A DNA stretch of 64,000 nucleotides from DATAEK01 sp036258055. GTDB lineage: Bacteria > Acidobacteriota > Vicinamibacteria > Vicinamibacterales > 2-12-FULL-66-21. The stretch covers positions 1-64,000 of the forward strand of contig DATAEK010000254.1 of NCBI GenBank assembly GCA_036258055.1, read 5' to 3'. This document shows, one piece after another, positions 16,851 through 25,155 of the stretch (the stretch's first letter is position 1; each line of letters begins with the position of its first letter). The translations under genes were made by a program, and so were the position numbers. The notes under the pieces are model-generated. The model was not told the DNA's origin and searched no databases. It worked only from the letters and a program-made list of their open reading frames with translations.

Positions 16851-17686
16851 ATGAGTGGGAATGGAATCTGCTCGAGGACAAGACGCCGCTCGAGACGGTC
16901 CGCGTCGCGGGAGTCGATCTCAAGCCGGGTGATCGTGTACGGCTCCGGCCGCGCCCGCGCGGCGACGTCTTCGATCTCGCGCTCGCGGGGAAGATCGCGA
17001 CGATCGAGGCGCTCGAGCAGGATTACGAAGGGCAGGTGCACGTCGCCATCGTGATCGAGGACGACCCGGGGCGTGACCTGGGCTTCCAGCGGCAGCCCGG
17101 GCACCGCTTCTTCTTCAGTCCTGCGGAAATTGAACCGGTTGTTGCCGAGCAGCCCGAGCCGGCGGCGCGCACTCCCAGAATCCTCGTGGCCGGGATCGGC
17201 AACATCTTCTGCGGAGACGACGCCTTTGGAGTGGAGGTCGCGCAGCGCATGACCGCGCGCCCGCTGCCGCCGGGCGTGACGGTCACGGACTTCGGAATTC
17301 GTGGATTCGATCTGGCTTGTGCGCTGCTCGACGGCTACGACCTCGTCGTGATGGTCGATGCGTGTCCGCGAGGAACACCGCCCGGCACCCTGCACGTCAT
17401 CGAACCCGACTTGGCGGATCTCGACGCCGAAGGGCAGACCTGGGTCGAGCCGCACGGCCTCGATCCGCTGAACGTGCTGCGACTGGCGCGCGGGATGGGC
17501 GGTGCCCTCAGCCCGATCGTGCTCGTCGGCTGCGAGCCGGAAACGCTCGGCGGTGAGGACGGGGTGATGGGACTGAGCGATCGCGTGGCGAGTGCCGTCA
17601 CCGAGGCGCTGGGGCTCATCGATTCACTCCTGGCTGACGCGGTGAGGGGTCAGGAAAGCCGGACGCCGAATGCAGGAGAGCCCTAA
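16847..17686 (+). CDS. Hydrogenase maturation endopeptidase with an N-terminal extension
   Basis: Protein of 279 residues. The C-terminal part from about 105 is a HyaD/HupD/HybD-type protease: ILVAGIGNIFCGDDAFGVEVAQRM carries the first acidic metal ligand (GDDAFG), FGIRGFDLACALLDGYDLVVMVDA the second, and EPHGLDPLNVL the His. It should clip 21 residues from the large subunit after Ni insertion. The first 100 residues form a separate beta-rich domain (DLKPGDRVRLRPRPRGD, GKIATIEALEQDYEGQVHVAIVIEDD) resembling an SH3/KOW barrel, not present in classical HyaD. Start chosen at the ATGA overlap; longer frames upstream are shadows. Confidence 0.9.
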   Translation: MNEWEWNLLEDKTPLETVRVAGVDLKPGDRVRLRPRPRGDVFDLALAGKIATIEALEQDYEGQVHVAIVIEDDPGRDLGFQRQPGHRFFFSPAEIEPVVAEQPEPAARTPRILVAGIGNIFCGDDAFGVEVAQRMTARPLPPGVTVTDFGIRGFDLACALLDGYDLVVMVDACPRGTPPGTLHVIEPDLADLDAEGQTWVEPHGLDPLNVLRLARGMGGALSPIVLVGCEPETLGGEDGVMGLSDRVASAVTEALGLIDSLLADAVRGQESRTPNAGEP

Positions 17687-17723
17687 CGTGACGAGGGAAG
17701 CACAGGCTTCCAAGGAGTGACCG

Positions 17724-17933
17724 ATGGAGAGAAACGCGCAGAACGGAAATAGTCAGATGAGCGACCGTGACACGCTCTTCCTGCTCGGCGGTGCCGCGTT
17801 CGTGCTCTTCGGCGCGGGGCTGCTCCTCTCGACCGACACAGTGAAGCGGTACCTCGGTCAGGTCGGCGTCGGCGATCTGGTTCAGGCCACGATGCCGGAC
17901 GTGGACAAGTACCTGAAGCTGCGATCGATGTAG
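17724..17933 (+). CDS. Small single-span membrane protein of the hydrogenase locus
   Basis: Protein of 69 residues. One hydrophobic helix (FLLGGAAFVLFGAGLLLS, about residues 19-36) is followed by an amphipathic region and the C-terminal tail DVDKYLKLRSM. The tail resembles that of the very small protein encoded at 29528 (DIARMARIHSM) and of DUF6893-type small proteins. The ribosome site AAGGAG lies seven bases before the ATG. It could anchor the soluble hydrogenase to the membrane or to a quinone-reducing partner, since the two structural subunits have no membrane segment. This is inference. Confidence 0.75.
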   Translation: MERNAQNGNSQMSDRDTLFLLGGAAFVLFGAGLLLSTDTVKRYLGQVGVGDLVQATMPDVDKYLKLRSM

Positions 17934-17950
17934 CGTCCGATGGAGGCCTG

Positions 17951-18520
17951 GTGACTGATTCAGTGGTGACGACCCGGACGCTATACGCGATCGAAGGAAA
18001 ACTGAGCCGGTTCGTGGTGCAGGCCTTTGCCACCGGATTCCTGTCGATGTTCGCGCACAGCCCGAAGATCGCGATTCGCGGGCTCAGCGGCGAGATCCAG
18101 TTCGATCCGGACGCGCCTGGCGAGGCGTCGATGAGGGTTGTGGTCGATCCCACGGCGATGTCGGTGGTCGACGAGACCAGGGACAAGGCCGAGATCGAAC
18201 GCGTGATGCGCGCGGACGTGCTCGAGGTCTCCCGGTTCCACGAGATTGTGTTCGAGAGCACGCGCGTCACCGCCGTCAAGACGGGTGACACGCGATACCG
18301 CGTCGACATCGACGGCCGCCTCTCGTTGCACGGTGTGACCCGCGATCACTCGTTCTCGGCGGACGCAATCCTGATGGGCGATCTCCTGCGCAGCAACGGC
18401 GAGTTCACGGTGTTGCAGTCGGACTACGGCATGAAGCTCGTGTCGGTCGGTGGGAGCGCGATCAAGGTAAAGGACGAGTTGAAGTTCACGTTCGATCTTG
18501 TCGCCCGCAAGCGGACGTAG
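17951..18520 (+). CDS. YceI-like lipocalin-fold protein, cytoplasmic version
   Basis: Protein of 189 residues matching the YceI family: an 8-stranded barrel that in known members binds isoprenoid chains. Visible blocks are FATGFLSMFAHSPKIAIRGLSGEIQFDPDAP, RDKAEIERVMRADVLEVSRFHEIVFEST and DGRLSLHGVTRDHSFSADA. Unlike most YceI proteins it has no signal peptide. Start GTG 17951, 17 bases after the small membrane protein. Placed inside a quinone-linked hydrogenase operon, it might hold a quinone or other isoprenoid near the enzyme; this is a hypothesis only. Confidence 0.82.
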   Translation: MTDSVVTTRTLYAIEGKLSRFVVQAFATGFLSMFAHSPKIAIRGLSGEIQFDPDAPGEASMRVVVDPTAMSVVDETRDKAEIERVMRADVLEVSRFHEIVFESTRVTAVKTGDTRYRVDIDGRLSLHGVTRDHSFSADAILMGDLLRSNGEFTVLQSDYGMKLVSVGGSAIKVKDELKFTFDLVARKRT

Positions 18521-18562
18521 AGGCGAGCGGGCAGGACCAGGCCCATGAGCGGAGATTGCCGT

Positions 18563-18883
18563 ATGTGCTTAGCCATTCCGGGAAAAATCGTCGAAGTGTT
18601 CCCTGGCGATCTGCCGTCGGCTGTCGTGGACGTCGCCGGTGTCCGGCGCCGCGTCGAGTTGGGACTGCTGGACGACCCGACCGTAGCCGGCGAATGGGTG
18701 CTCATCCACGTGGGGTTCGCGATGAGCAAGATCAGCGAGGAGGACGCGATCGATCAAATGAGGATGCTCGCTGTGCTTGGAGAGACGGCGGCCGCCCTCG
18801 AGGAAGTCCGCGGCTACGGCAGTGTGGAACGATCCGAAACCGCTGCGGCTGAACCGGGCAGTCCTGCTGTCGGTGACGACTGA
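18563..18883 (+). CDS. hypC: Hydrogenase assembly chaperone HypC/HybG
   Basis: Protein of 106 residues. It begins MCLAIPGKIVEV, the invariant HypC start whose Cys2 carries the Fe(CN)2CO group together with HypD and docks on the large-subunit precursor. An ATG six codons upstream (18545) exists, but the family requires the Met immediately before Cys2. The core ends near DQMRMLAVLGE; the last 30 residues are a loose tail. It is seven bases from hypD, with which it forms the Fe-ligand assembly complex. Confidence 0.95.
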   Translation: MCLAIPGKIVEVFPGDLPSAVVDVAGVRRRVELGLLDDPTVAGEWVLIHVGFAMSKISEEDAIDQMRMLAVLGETAAALEEVRGYGSVERSETAAAEPGSPAVGDD

Positions 18884-18890
18884 GGGTCTC

Positions 18891-20021
18891 ATGAAGTTCG
18901 TCGACGAATTCCGCCAGCCTGAGCTCATTCGACGGACGGCCGATGAGGTAAGGCATCTGGCCGACCCGAGCCGGCATTTCCGGCTGATGGAAGTGTGCGG
19001 CGGACACACGCACGCCATCTACCGGTTCGGTCTCAAGGATCTGCTCCCCCCGAACATCGAGCTCATTCACGGCCCGGGTTGTCCGGTCTGCGTGCTGCCC
19101 ATGGGGCGTATCGACGACGGTCTGTCGATGGCGGAGCGCGACGACGTGATCCTCACGGCATTCGGCGACATGATGCGCGTGCCCGGCACGAAGGGGAGTC
19201 CGCTCGAACGCAAGGCACTTGGGATGGACGTCCGGATCATCTACTCCCCGATGGACGCGCTCAAGCTGGCGCAGACGAACCCCACGAAGCACGTCGTCTT
19301 CTTTGCCATTGGCTTCGAGACGACGGCGCCGTCCACGGCCCTGACGCTCAAACGTGCGCGTGCGCTCGGTATCGAGAACTTCTCCATCTTCTGCAACCAC
19401 GTCACGATCGTGCCGGCGATCCGCGCCATCCTCGACTCGCCCGACATGCGCCTCGACGGCTTCATCGGTCCCGGCCACGTCTCCACGGTGATTGGCTGCC
19501 GCCCGTACGAATGGATTGCGCGCAACGAGCGCAAGCCGATCGTCGTGTCGGGTTTCGAGCCGCTCGATATCCTCCAATCGATCGTGATGATTCTCCGGCA
19601 GCTGCAAGCCGGCGACGCGCGCGTCGAGAATCAGTACCGGCGTGTCGTGCCGTGGGAAGGCAACCGCGCCGCCCTGACGGCGATGGCGGATGTCTTTCAG
19701 CTCCGGCCGTTCTTCGAATGGCGCGGGATGGGTTTCATTTCGCAATCGGCTCTTCGGATCAAGGACGATTACACCGCCTGGGACGCAGAGGCGCGTTTCC
19801 ACATACCTGGTCTGCGCGTGACGGATCCAAAAGCGGCGCAGTGCGGCGAGGTGCTCAAGGGCGTCCTCAAGCCGGCCCAGTGCAAACTCTTCGGCTGCGA
19901 GTGCACGCCAGAGCACCCGGTGGGCGCACTGATGGTCTCCTCGGAGGGCTCGTGCGCGGCGTACTACAACTACGAGCATCGCAAGGCGGCTGTCCTGCAG
20001 ATCCAGACGACACCCGCGTGA
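18891..20021 (+). CDS. hypD: Hydrogenase formation protein HypD
   Basis: Protein of 376 residues, normal family length. HypD is the FeS/redox scaffold on which CN and CO are attached to iron with HypC and HypE. The three Cys-rich motifs are intact: EVCGGHTHAIYRFG, HGPGCPVCVLPMG and the C-terminal FGCECTPEHPVGALM with a following GSCAAYYNY. Start ATG 18891 (MKFVDEFR) is preferred to the longer frame from 18777, which runs through hypC. Confidence 0.97.
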   Translation: MKFVDEFRQPELIRRTADEVRHLADPSRHFRLMEVCGGHTHAIYRFGLKDLLPPNIELIHGPGCPVCVLPMGRIDDGLSMAERDDVILTAFGDMMRVPGTKGSPLERKALGMDVRIIYSPMDALKLAQTNPTKHVVFFAIGFETTAPSTALTLKRARALGIENFSIFCNHVTIVPAIRAILDSPDMRLDGFIGPGHVSTVIGCRPYEWIARNERKPIVVSGFEPLDILQSIVMILRQLQAGDARVENQYRRVVPWEGNRAALTAMADVFQLRPFFEWRGMGFISQSALRIKDDYTAWDAEARFHIPGLRVTDPKAAQCGEVLKGVLKPAQCKLFGCECTPEHPVGALMVSSEGSCAAYYNYEHRKAAVLQIQTTPA

Positions 20022-20034
20022 GGACCCAATCCCC

Positions 20035-21087
20035 ATGGCTACCACTACCGCGGCGCCGACTCCTGCCGTGCGGTTCAAGGACCCGCAAATCGAGATGGCG
20101 CATGGCGCCGGGGGAAAGGCCAGCCGCCGACTGATCGAAGGACTCTTCGCGCCGCTTCTCCTCGACTCACGTCCTGCACCGCTGACGGATGCCGCGATCG
20201 TGCAGCTGGGCGGTGCCCGGCTCGCCATCACCACTGACAGCTTCGTCGTCAGGCCGCTGAGTTTTCCAGGCGGCTCGATCGGCGAGCTCGCCGTCAACGG
20301 CACCGTCAACGATCTTGCGGTGGGCGGCGCACGCGCCGAAGCCATCGTCACGACGTTCGTGCTCGAAGCCGGCCTGTCGAGCGCGGTCCTCGAAGCGGAA
20401 GTGCGCGCGATGGCGCGTGCCGCGCGTGATGCCGGCGTGGTCATCGTCGGCGGCGACACCAAGGTCGTCGAGCACGGCAAGGCCGACGGGATGTACGTCA
20501 CGACCGCCGGGATCGGCCGGCCGATGCCGGGCGTGAGTCTCGACGCCCGGACCGTCAGGATAGGAGACAAGGTCCTGCTCTCGGGTCCCATCGGCGATCA
20601 CGGCATCACCATTCTCCTCGCGCGGGGCGAGCTGGATCTCGAGGCGGACCTGCGATCCGACACGCGGTCGGTCCTGCCGTTGGTTGACGCAATTGTCACC
20701 GCCGCGGGCGACGGCATCCGCTGGATGCGGGATCCGACGCGCGGCGGCGTCGCGACGTCCCTGAACGAGCTCGCGCGCGACGCTGGCGTCTCGATTCACA
20801 TCGAGGAAGACGACGTACCGGTTCACGACGCGGTCAGGGGCGCATGCGAGCTGCTCGGGCTCGATCCGCTCCACATCGCGAACGAAGGGCAGTTCCTCGC
20901 CATCATTGCTCCCGATCGTGCCGAGCGGGCGCTCGACGCGCTGCGGACAACACGCGGCGGCGAACAGGCTCGAATCATCGGGCGGGTTGAAGCGCAACCG
21001 GCCGCGGCCGTGCTCGCGGCCACAGGTTACGGCGCCAGCCGCATCGTGGACATGCTCATCGGCGATCCGCTTCCGCGGATCTGCTGA
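20035..21087 (+). CDS. hypE: Hydrogenase expression/formation protein HypE
   Basis: Protein of 350 residues of the AIR-synthase-like ATPase family. It dehydrates the carbamoylated C-terminal Cys to the thiocyanate that donates cyanide to HypCD. Visible: the N-terminal MAHGAGGKASRRLIEGLF, ITTDSFVV, GGDTKVVE, the ATP-site block DPTRGGVATSLNELA, and the required C-terminal PRIC ending in Cys. It partners with HypF (22524). Confidence 0.97.
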   Translation: MATTTAAPTPAVRFKDPQIEMAHGAGGKASRRLIEGLFAPLLLDSRPAPLTDAAIVQLGGARLAITTDSFVVRPLSFPGGSIGELAVNGTVNDLAVGGARAEAIVTTFVLEAGLSSAVLEAEVRAMARAARDAGVVIVGGDTKVVEHGKADGMYVTTAGIGRPMPGVSLDARTVRIGDKVLLSGPIGDHGITILLARGELDLEADLRSDTRSVLPLVDAIVTAAGDGIRWMRDPTRGGVATSLNELARDAGVSIHIEEDDVPVHDAVRGACELLGLDPLHIANEGQFLAIIAPDRAERALDALRTTRGGEQARIIGRVEAQPAAAVLAATGYGASRIVDMLIGDPLPRIC

Positions 21088-21108
21088 CCGCGGGATCCGG
21101 AGGAATCA

Positions 21109-22287
21109 ATGCCGATTGGTTGCGACGTGACGACCCTCGTCGAGCGGAGTCTGCTCGCGCGGAACGGCGTCATCCAGTCGTTCTTCGCGCGCGAGTCACG
21201 TCGCCTGGCCGACGCCTGCCGCGAGATGTCCGGGCGGTTTCTCGCCGGAGGGCGTCTCCTCGCGTTCGGCCGGGGTCCCTGTGCGACCGATGCGCAGCAC
21301 GTCTCCGTGGAGTTCGTCCACCCGGTCATCGTCGGGAAGCGCGCGCTCCCGGCGCTGGATCTCTCACTTGACTTCGAGTTCTGGTCCGCCGCGCTCGTCC
21401 GACCCGAAGACATGGTGATGGGCTTCGGGCCGCCTGGCGGTGACGCGGCCATCGCGGCGGCACTCGACGTCGCGGATCGTCGCGGCGCGATGACCTTCGC
21501 GCTCCCCGGCGTTCGCGCCGCGTACGCGATGGACGTGCCGACGGCTGATCCTTTCGTCCACCAGGAGATCGTCGAAATCCTCTATCACACGCTCTGGGAG
21601 ACGGTGCATGTCTTCTTCGAGCACCGCGAGCTGGGGCAGGATGTCGGTGAGGCCGGGTTCCTGTATCCGTTCCTTGGCGACGCGAAGCAGGACATGGCCG
21701 ATCTGGTCACCGAGGTTGCGGCGTCGGTCGAGATGAAGGCCGAAGACGACGCCGCGCTCCGGGCGCGTGCGGCGGCGACGGATTCCGAGCGGATCGGCAC
21801 GGCCGTGCTCGCGATCCACGAGCGCCTGGAACGGGGCGGCAAGCTGATCATCTTTGGCAACGGCGGGTCCGCAACGGATGCCAACGACTGGACGCTCGAC
21901 TGTATCCACCCTCCAGGCGGCTACCATCCGATTCCGGCTATCTCGCTCTCGATGGAGCCGGCCAACATCACGGCCATCGGGAACGATGTGGGCATGGAAC
22001 TCACGTTCCTGCGTCAGCTGATTGCCCACGCGGAGCCGGAAGATGTTGCGATCGCCATCTCGACGAGCGGCGGCTCGCACAACGCCGTCACCGCACTCGA
22101 GGAAGCGCGCCGGCGGGGACTCTTGACTGTCGGTCTGCTCGGATACGACGGGGGACACATCGTGCGGCACGGCCTCGTGGACTATCCGATCGTCGTGCGA
22201 TCCGACTACATCCCGCGCATCCAAGAAGTGCAGGCGTCGATCTATCACGTCATGCGTGAGGCGGAAGAGGCGCTCCGCCGTGGCTAG
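21109..22287 (+). CDS. Tandem SIS-domain protein, GmhA-like
   Basis: Protein of 392 residues with two sugar-isomerase (SIS) halves. The first (about 35-190) has FGRGPCATDAQHVSVEFVHP; the second (about 225-390) has FGNGGSATDANDWTLDCIHP, ISTSGGSHNAVTAL and a C-terminal QEVQASIYHVMRE. Each half resembles D-sedoheptulose-7-phosphate isomerase (GmhA), which is normally a single domain. There are no lipopolysaccharide-heptose genes nearby, while the neighbours are hypE and hypF, so it probably serves the hydrogenase, in a way unknown to me. It overlaps the next gene by eight bases. Confidence 0.85.
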   Translation: MPIGCDVTTLVERSLLARNGVIQSFFARESRRLADACREMSGRFLAGGRLLAFGRGPCATDAQHVSVEFVHPVIVGKRALPALDLSLDFEFWSAALVRPEDMVMGFGPPGGDAAIAAALDVADRRGAMTFALPGVRAAYAMDVPTADPFVHQEIVEILYHTLWETVHVFFEHRELGQDVGEAGFLYPFLGDAKQDMADLVTEVAASVEMKAEDDAALRARAAATDSERIGTAVLAIHERLERGGKLIIFGNGGSATDANDWTLDCIHPPGGYHPIPAISLSMEPANITAIGNDVGMELTFLRQLIAHAEPEDVAIAISTSGGSHNAVTALEEARRRGLLTVGLLGYDGGHIVRHGLVDYPIVVRSDYIPRIQEVQASIYHVMREAEEALRRG

Positions 22288-22519
22288 GCTCGAGCTGTAC
22301 GGAACGTCGCGCTGCGAGCACACGCGCGAGATGCGAGAGTCGCTCGAATGGCGGGGCATCGAATTCGTCGAATACGACGTCGAGGAGGATCCGGATGCGC
22401 ACGCGCGGCTGATGGCGCTCGCCAACGGACAACGACTCGTGCCGGTGCTCGTCGAAGACGGTGCCGTGATCCAGGTGGGCTGGCAGGGGCGCGGGTGCGT
22501 CATCGCTGCGGAGTCGTGA
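22280..22519 (+). CDS. Monothiol glutaredoxin-like protein
   Basis: Protein of 79 residues with a thioredoxin/glutaredoxin fold: LELYGTSRCEHTREMRESLEWRGIEF at the start, then LVPVLVEDG with the cis-Pro region, and GWQGRGC at the end. The active site is CEHT, a single Cys as in monothiol glutaredoxins or the (seleno)protein-type glutaredoxin-like family. A second Cys lies near the C-terminus. Start GTG 22280 overlaps the SIS gene stop; an upstream ATG at 22256 lies fully inside it. It may handle FeS transfer or thiol protection during hydrogenase maturation. Confidence 0.8.
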   Translation: MARLELYGTSRCEHTREMRESLEWRGIEFVEYDVEEDPDAHARLMALANGQRLVPVLVEDGAVIQVGWQGRGCVIAAES

Positions 22520-22523
22520 TCCG

Positions 22524-24806
22524 ATGGTAAGCGCCTGTTCGATTCGCGTCCGTGGTGTCGTTCAGGGAGTGGGCTTCCGGCCGTTCGTCTTCCGCCTCGC
22601 GCGCGAGCACACGCTCGCGGGTTGGGTACTCAACGCGGCCGAGGGCGTGGACATCCACCTCGAAGGACCCGAGCCCGACCTCCGCGCGTTCGTCCGCGAG
22701 CTCGAGCAGGTGCCACCGAAGGCCGCGGTCGTTACGACCATCGAGATCCTCCCGGCAGTCCCCGAGGGTCTTCGCGACTTCAGCATCCTCGAAAGCCGGA
22801 CGGTCGGTGAACCCACGGTTCGCATCTCACCGGACCTTCCCCTCTGCGAGGATTGCCTGCGGGAGCTGTTCGATCCTGCCGATCGGCGTTTCGGATACGC
22901 CTACATCACCTGCACGAACTGCGGCCCGCGATACAGCGTGATCCTCGGCTTGCCGTACGACCGCGCCAACACGACGATGAAGGATTGGCCGCTCGACGAG
23001 GCTTGCGCGGCCGAGTATCACGATCCGGCCGACCGCAGGTTTCATGCCGAGCCACTGGCCTGCGCGGCGTGCGGTCCAGGATTCGAGTTGCACACGGCAG
23101 AGACGACGATTGCCGAGACGCACGAAGCCATCCGTCAGACCGCGCAGTTGTTGAATGACGGGGCGATCGTCGCGATCAAGGGAATCGGCGGTTATCACCT
23201 GGCGTGCGATGCGCGAAACACGCGCACCGTGGACTGCCTCCGGCAGCGCAAATACCGCAAGGAAAAGCCGTTCGCCGTCATGGTCCGCGATCGCGCCGCG
23301 GCGGACCAGATCGCGGAGCTTTCGGCGCTCGCACTCGATCAGCTCCTGTCCGTTGCCCGGCCGATCGTGCTGGCGCCGGCGCGCGAGCGCTTGCCGGGCG
23401 TGGCGCTCGATACCACGGAGATCGGGTTGATGCTGCCGTACACCCCGCTGCACTATCTGCTCTTCGCCGCCGGGGCGCCTGACGTCCTGGTGATGACCAG
23501 CGCCAACCGGTCGAGCGAGCCGATCGCCTACGACGATCGGGATGCGCTGGAGCAGTTGTCGGGCATTGCCGACGCGTTTCTGATCGGCCAACGGCCGATC
23601 GCGCGCCGGGTGGACGACTCGGTCGTGCGGGCAGGGCGCGGGGGACCGATGGTGTTGCGCCGTGCCCGCGGCTACGCGCCCGGAGTCGCCGCGACGCTGC
23701 CCACCAGCGCGCCGATCCTCGCGCTCGGCGCCGATCTGAAGAACACGATCACGCTGGTCGTTTCGGGTCAGGCGATCGTCAGCCAGCACATCGGCGATCT
23801 CGACCACTATCCCGCGCGGCAGGCATTCGCGAGAACGATCGCGGACCTCACATCGATGTACGGCGCTCGCTGGGAGGACGTCGTGGTCGCGCACGACGCG
23901 CATCCTGAATACGCTTCGACCGCCGCCGCACGCGAACTGCCCGGCGGGTCGATCGTCGCGGTACAGCACCATCGCGCGCACATCGCGTCGGTGATCGCCG
24001 AACGAGGCGCCTGGGACCGCCGCGTCCTCGGCGTCAGCCTGGACGGTACCGGGTACGGCGACGACGGCACGATCTGGGGTGGTGAGATCTTCGCGGGTAG
24101 CGTCGTCGAGGGGTTCGAACGCGTCGCGCACCTGCGATCCGCGGCTCTCGTCGGCGGCGATGCGGCCGCGCGCCACCCGGTTCAGGCAGCCACCGGATTC
24201 GTGGCGCAGGTTCGGACCCCCGATCTCACGGCCGCGCCTTTCCATTTCGGCGAGCGCTACACGCAGTGCCTCGACCTGCTGGACAAGGGTGTCCGGACGT
24301 TCTCGACGACGTCGATGGGGCGGCTGTTCGACGCGGCGGCGGCGCTCGCAGGCTTCACGCGCAGCATCACGTTCGAGGGACAGGCCGCGATGTGGCTCGA
24401 GCAGCAGGCTCGACTCAGCAACGGTGCGGAGCCATATGCGTTCCCGTTCGATGGCAGCGAGCTCGACTTCAGACCGCTCCTGCAGGCCTTCGCCTGGGAT
24501 CGGCGGCGAGGACGAAAGGTCACCGAGATTGCACTCGCGTTCCATCGGGGTGTCGCGTTGGGGATGGCCCAGGCGATCGTCAAACTTTCGCGTCGCCTTG
24601 GACTTGATACGATCGTGCTTTCGGGCGGCGTGTTCCAGAACGCGGTGTTGCTGAACGATCTGATCGCGCGCCTCGACGAACGCGGGCTGTGCGCCTGGAT
24701 CAACCGCGCAGTGCCGCCCAACGATGGCGGGATCAGCCTGGGGCAGGCAGCGCTGGTGGCGTGTCGCCATCCCGCACCGGTCCTTTCGCGGGCCGCCGGA
24801 GGCTGA
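22524..24806 (+). CDS. hypF: Carbamoyltransferase HypF
   Basis: Protein of 760 residues, full length. It makes carbamoyl-adenylate from carbamoyl phosphate and passes the carbamoyl group to the HypE C-terminal Cys. Domains in order: acylphosphatase (VRGVVQGVGFRPFVFRLA, about 8-90); two zinc-finger pairs (CEDCLRELF...CTNCGPRYS, CAAEYHDP...CAACGP, about 110-190); YrdC-like (about 205-390, LRQRKYRKEKPFAVM); and a Kae1-like domain (HHRAHIASVIAERG, LDGTGYGDDGTIWGGE, LSGGVFQNAVL). Start ATG 22524, four bases after the glutaredoxin gene. Confidence 0.97.
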   Translation: MVSACSIRVRGVVQGVGFRPFVFRLAREHTLAGWVLNAAEGVDIHLEGPEPDLRAFVRELEQVPPKAAVVTTIEILPAVPEGLRDFSILESRTVGEPTVRISPDLPLCEDCLRELFDPADRRFGYAYITCTNCGPRYSVILGLPYDRANTTMKDWPLDEACAAEYHDPADRRFHAEPLACAACGPGFELHTAETTIAETHEAIRQTAQLLNDGAIVAIKGIGGYHLACDARNTRTVDCLRQRKYRKEKPFAVMVRDRAAADQIAELSALALDQLLSVARPIVLAPARERLPGVALDTTEIGLMLPYTPLHYLLFAAGAPDVLVMTSANRSSEPIAYDDRDALEQLSGIADAFLIGQRPIARRVDDSVVRAGRGGPMVLRRARGYAPGVAATLPTSAPILALGADLKNTITLVVSGQAIVSQHIGDLDHYPARQAFARTIADLTSMYGARWEDVVVAHDAHPEYASTAAARELPGGSIVAVQHHRAHIASVIAERGAWDRRVLGVSLDGTGYGDDGTIWGGEIFAGSVVEGFERVAHLRSAALVGGDAAARHPVQAATGFVAQVRTPDLTAAPFHFGERYTQCLDLLDKGVRTFSTTSMGRLFDAAAALAGFTRSITFEGQAAMWLEQQARLSNGAEPYAFPFDGSELDFRPLLQAFAWDRRRGRKVTEIALAFHRGVALGMAQAIVKLSRRLGLDTIVLSGGVFQNAVLLNDLIARLDERGLCAWINRAVPPNDGGISLGQAALVACRHPAPVLSRAAGG

Positions 24807-24807
24807 C

Positions 24808-25155
24808 GTGCACGAGCTCTCGATTGCCATGAGCATCGTCGAACTCGCCCAGGAGGAGTCCAAACGGCTCGGCGCGGAACGGGTCGAGGCGGTTCATCTG
24901 CGCGTGGGTGCGCTCGCAGGGATCGTGAAAGACTCGCTGCTTTTCTCCTACGAAATGGCGGCGCAGGACACCGAGCTTGCGGGATCGCGCCTCGTGATCG
25001 AGGAGGTGCCGGGCGTGGTCCATTGCGCTCGATGCAACGCGGAGCGGCCCATCGAGTCGGCGCAGTCGTGCTGTTGTGCCGAGTGCGGCACGCCGGCGCT
25101 CGACGTCGTGTCCGGCCGCGAGTTGCAGGTGACCGCTCTCGAGGTCTGGCCATGA
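24808..25155 (+). CDS. hypA: Hydrogenase nickel-insertion protein HypA
   Basis: Protein of 115 residues. The N-terminal VHELSIAMSIV supplies the Ni-binding MHE motif (GTG start read as Met, His2). The zinc site has CARC near residue 73 and CAEC near 91, with an extra pair of Cys just before the second (SCCCAEC). It brings Ni to the large subunit together with HypB. It starts one base after hypF and overlaps hypB by four. Confidence 0.95.
   Translation: MHELSIAMSIVELAQEESKRLGAERVEAVHLRVGALAGIVKDSLLFSYEMAAQDTELAGSRLVIEEVPGVVHCARCNAERPIESAQSCCCAECGTPALDVVSGRELQVTALEVWP

Noticed and set aside
22280..22519. Selenoprotein in the glutaredoxin-like gene
   Set aside because: The active-site position is an ordinary Cys codon and no in-frame TGA or SECIS-like structure is needed.
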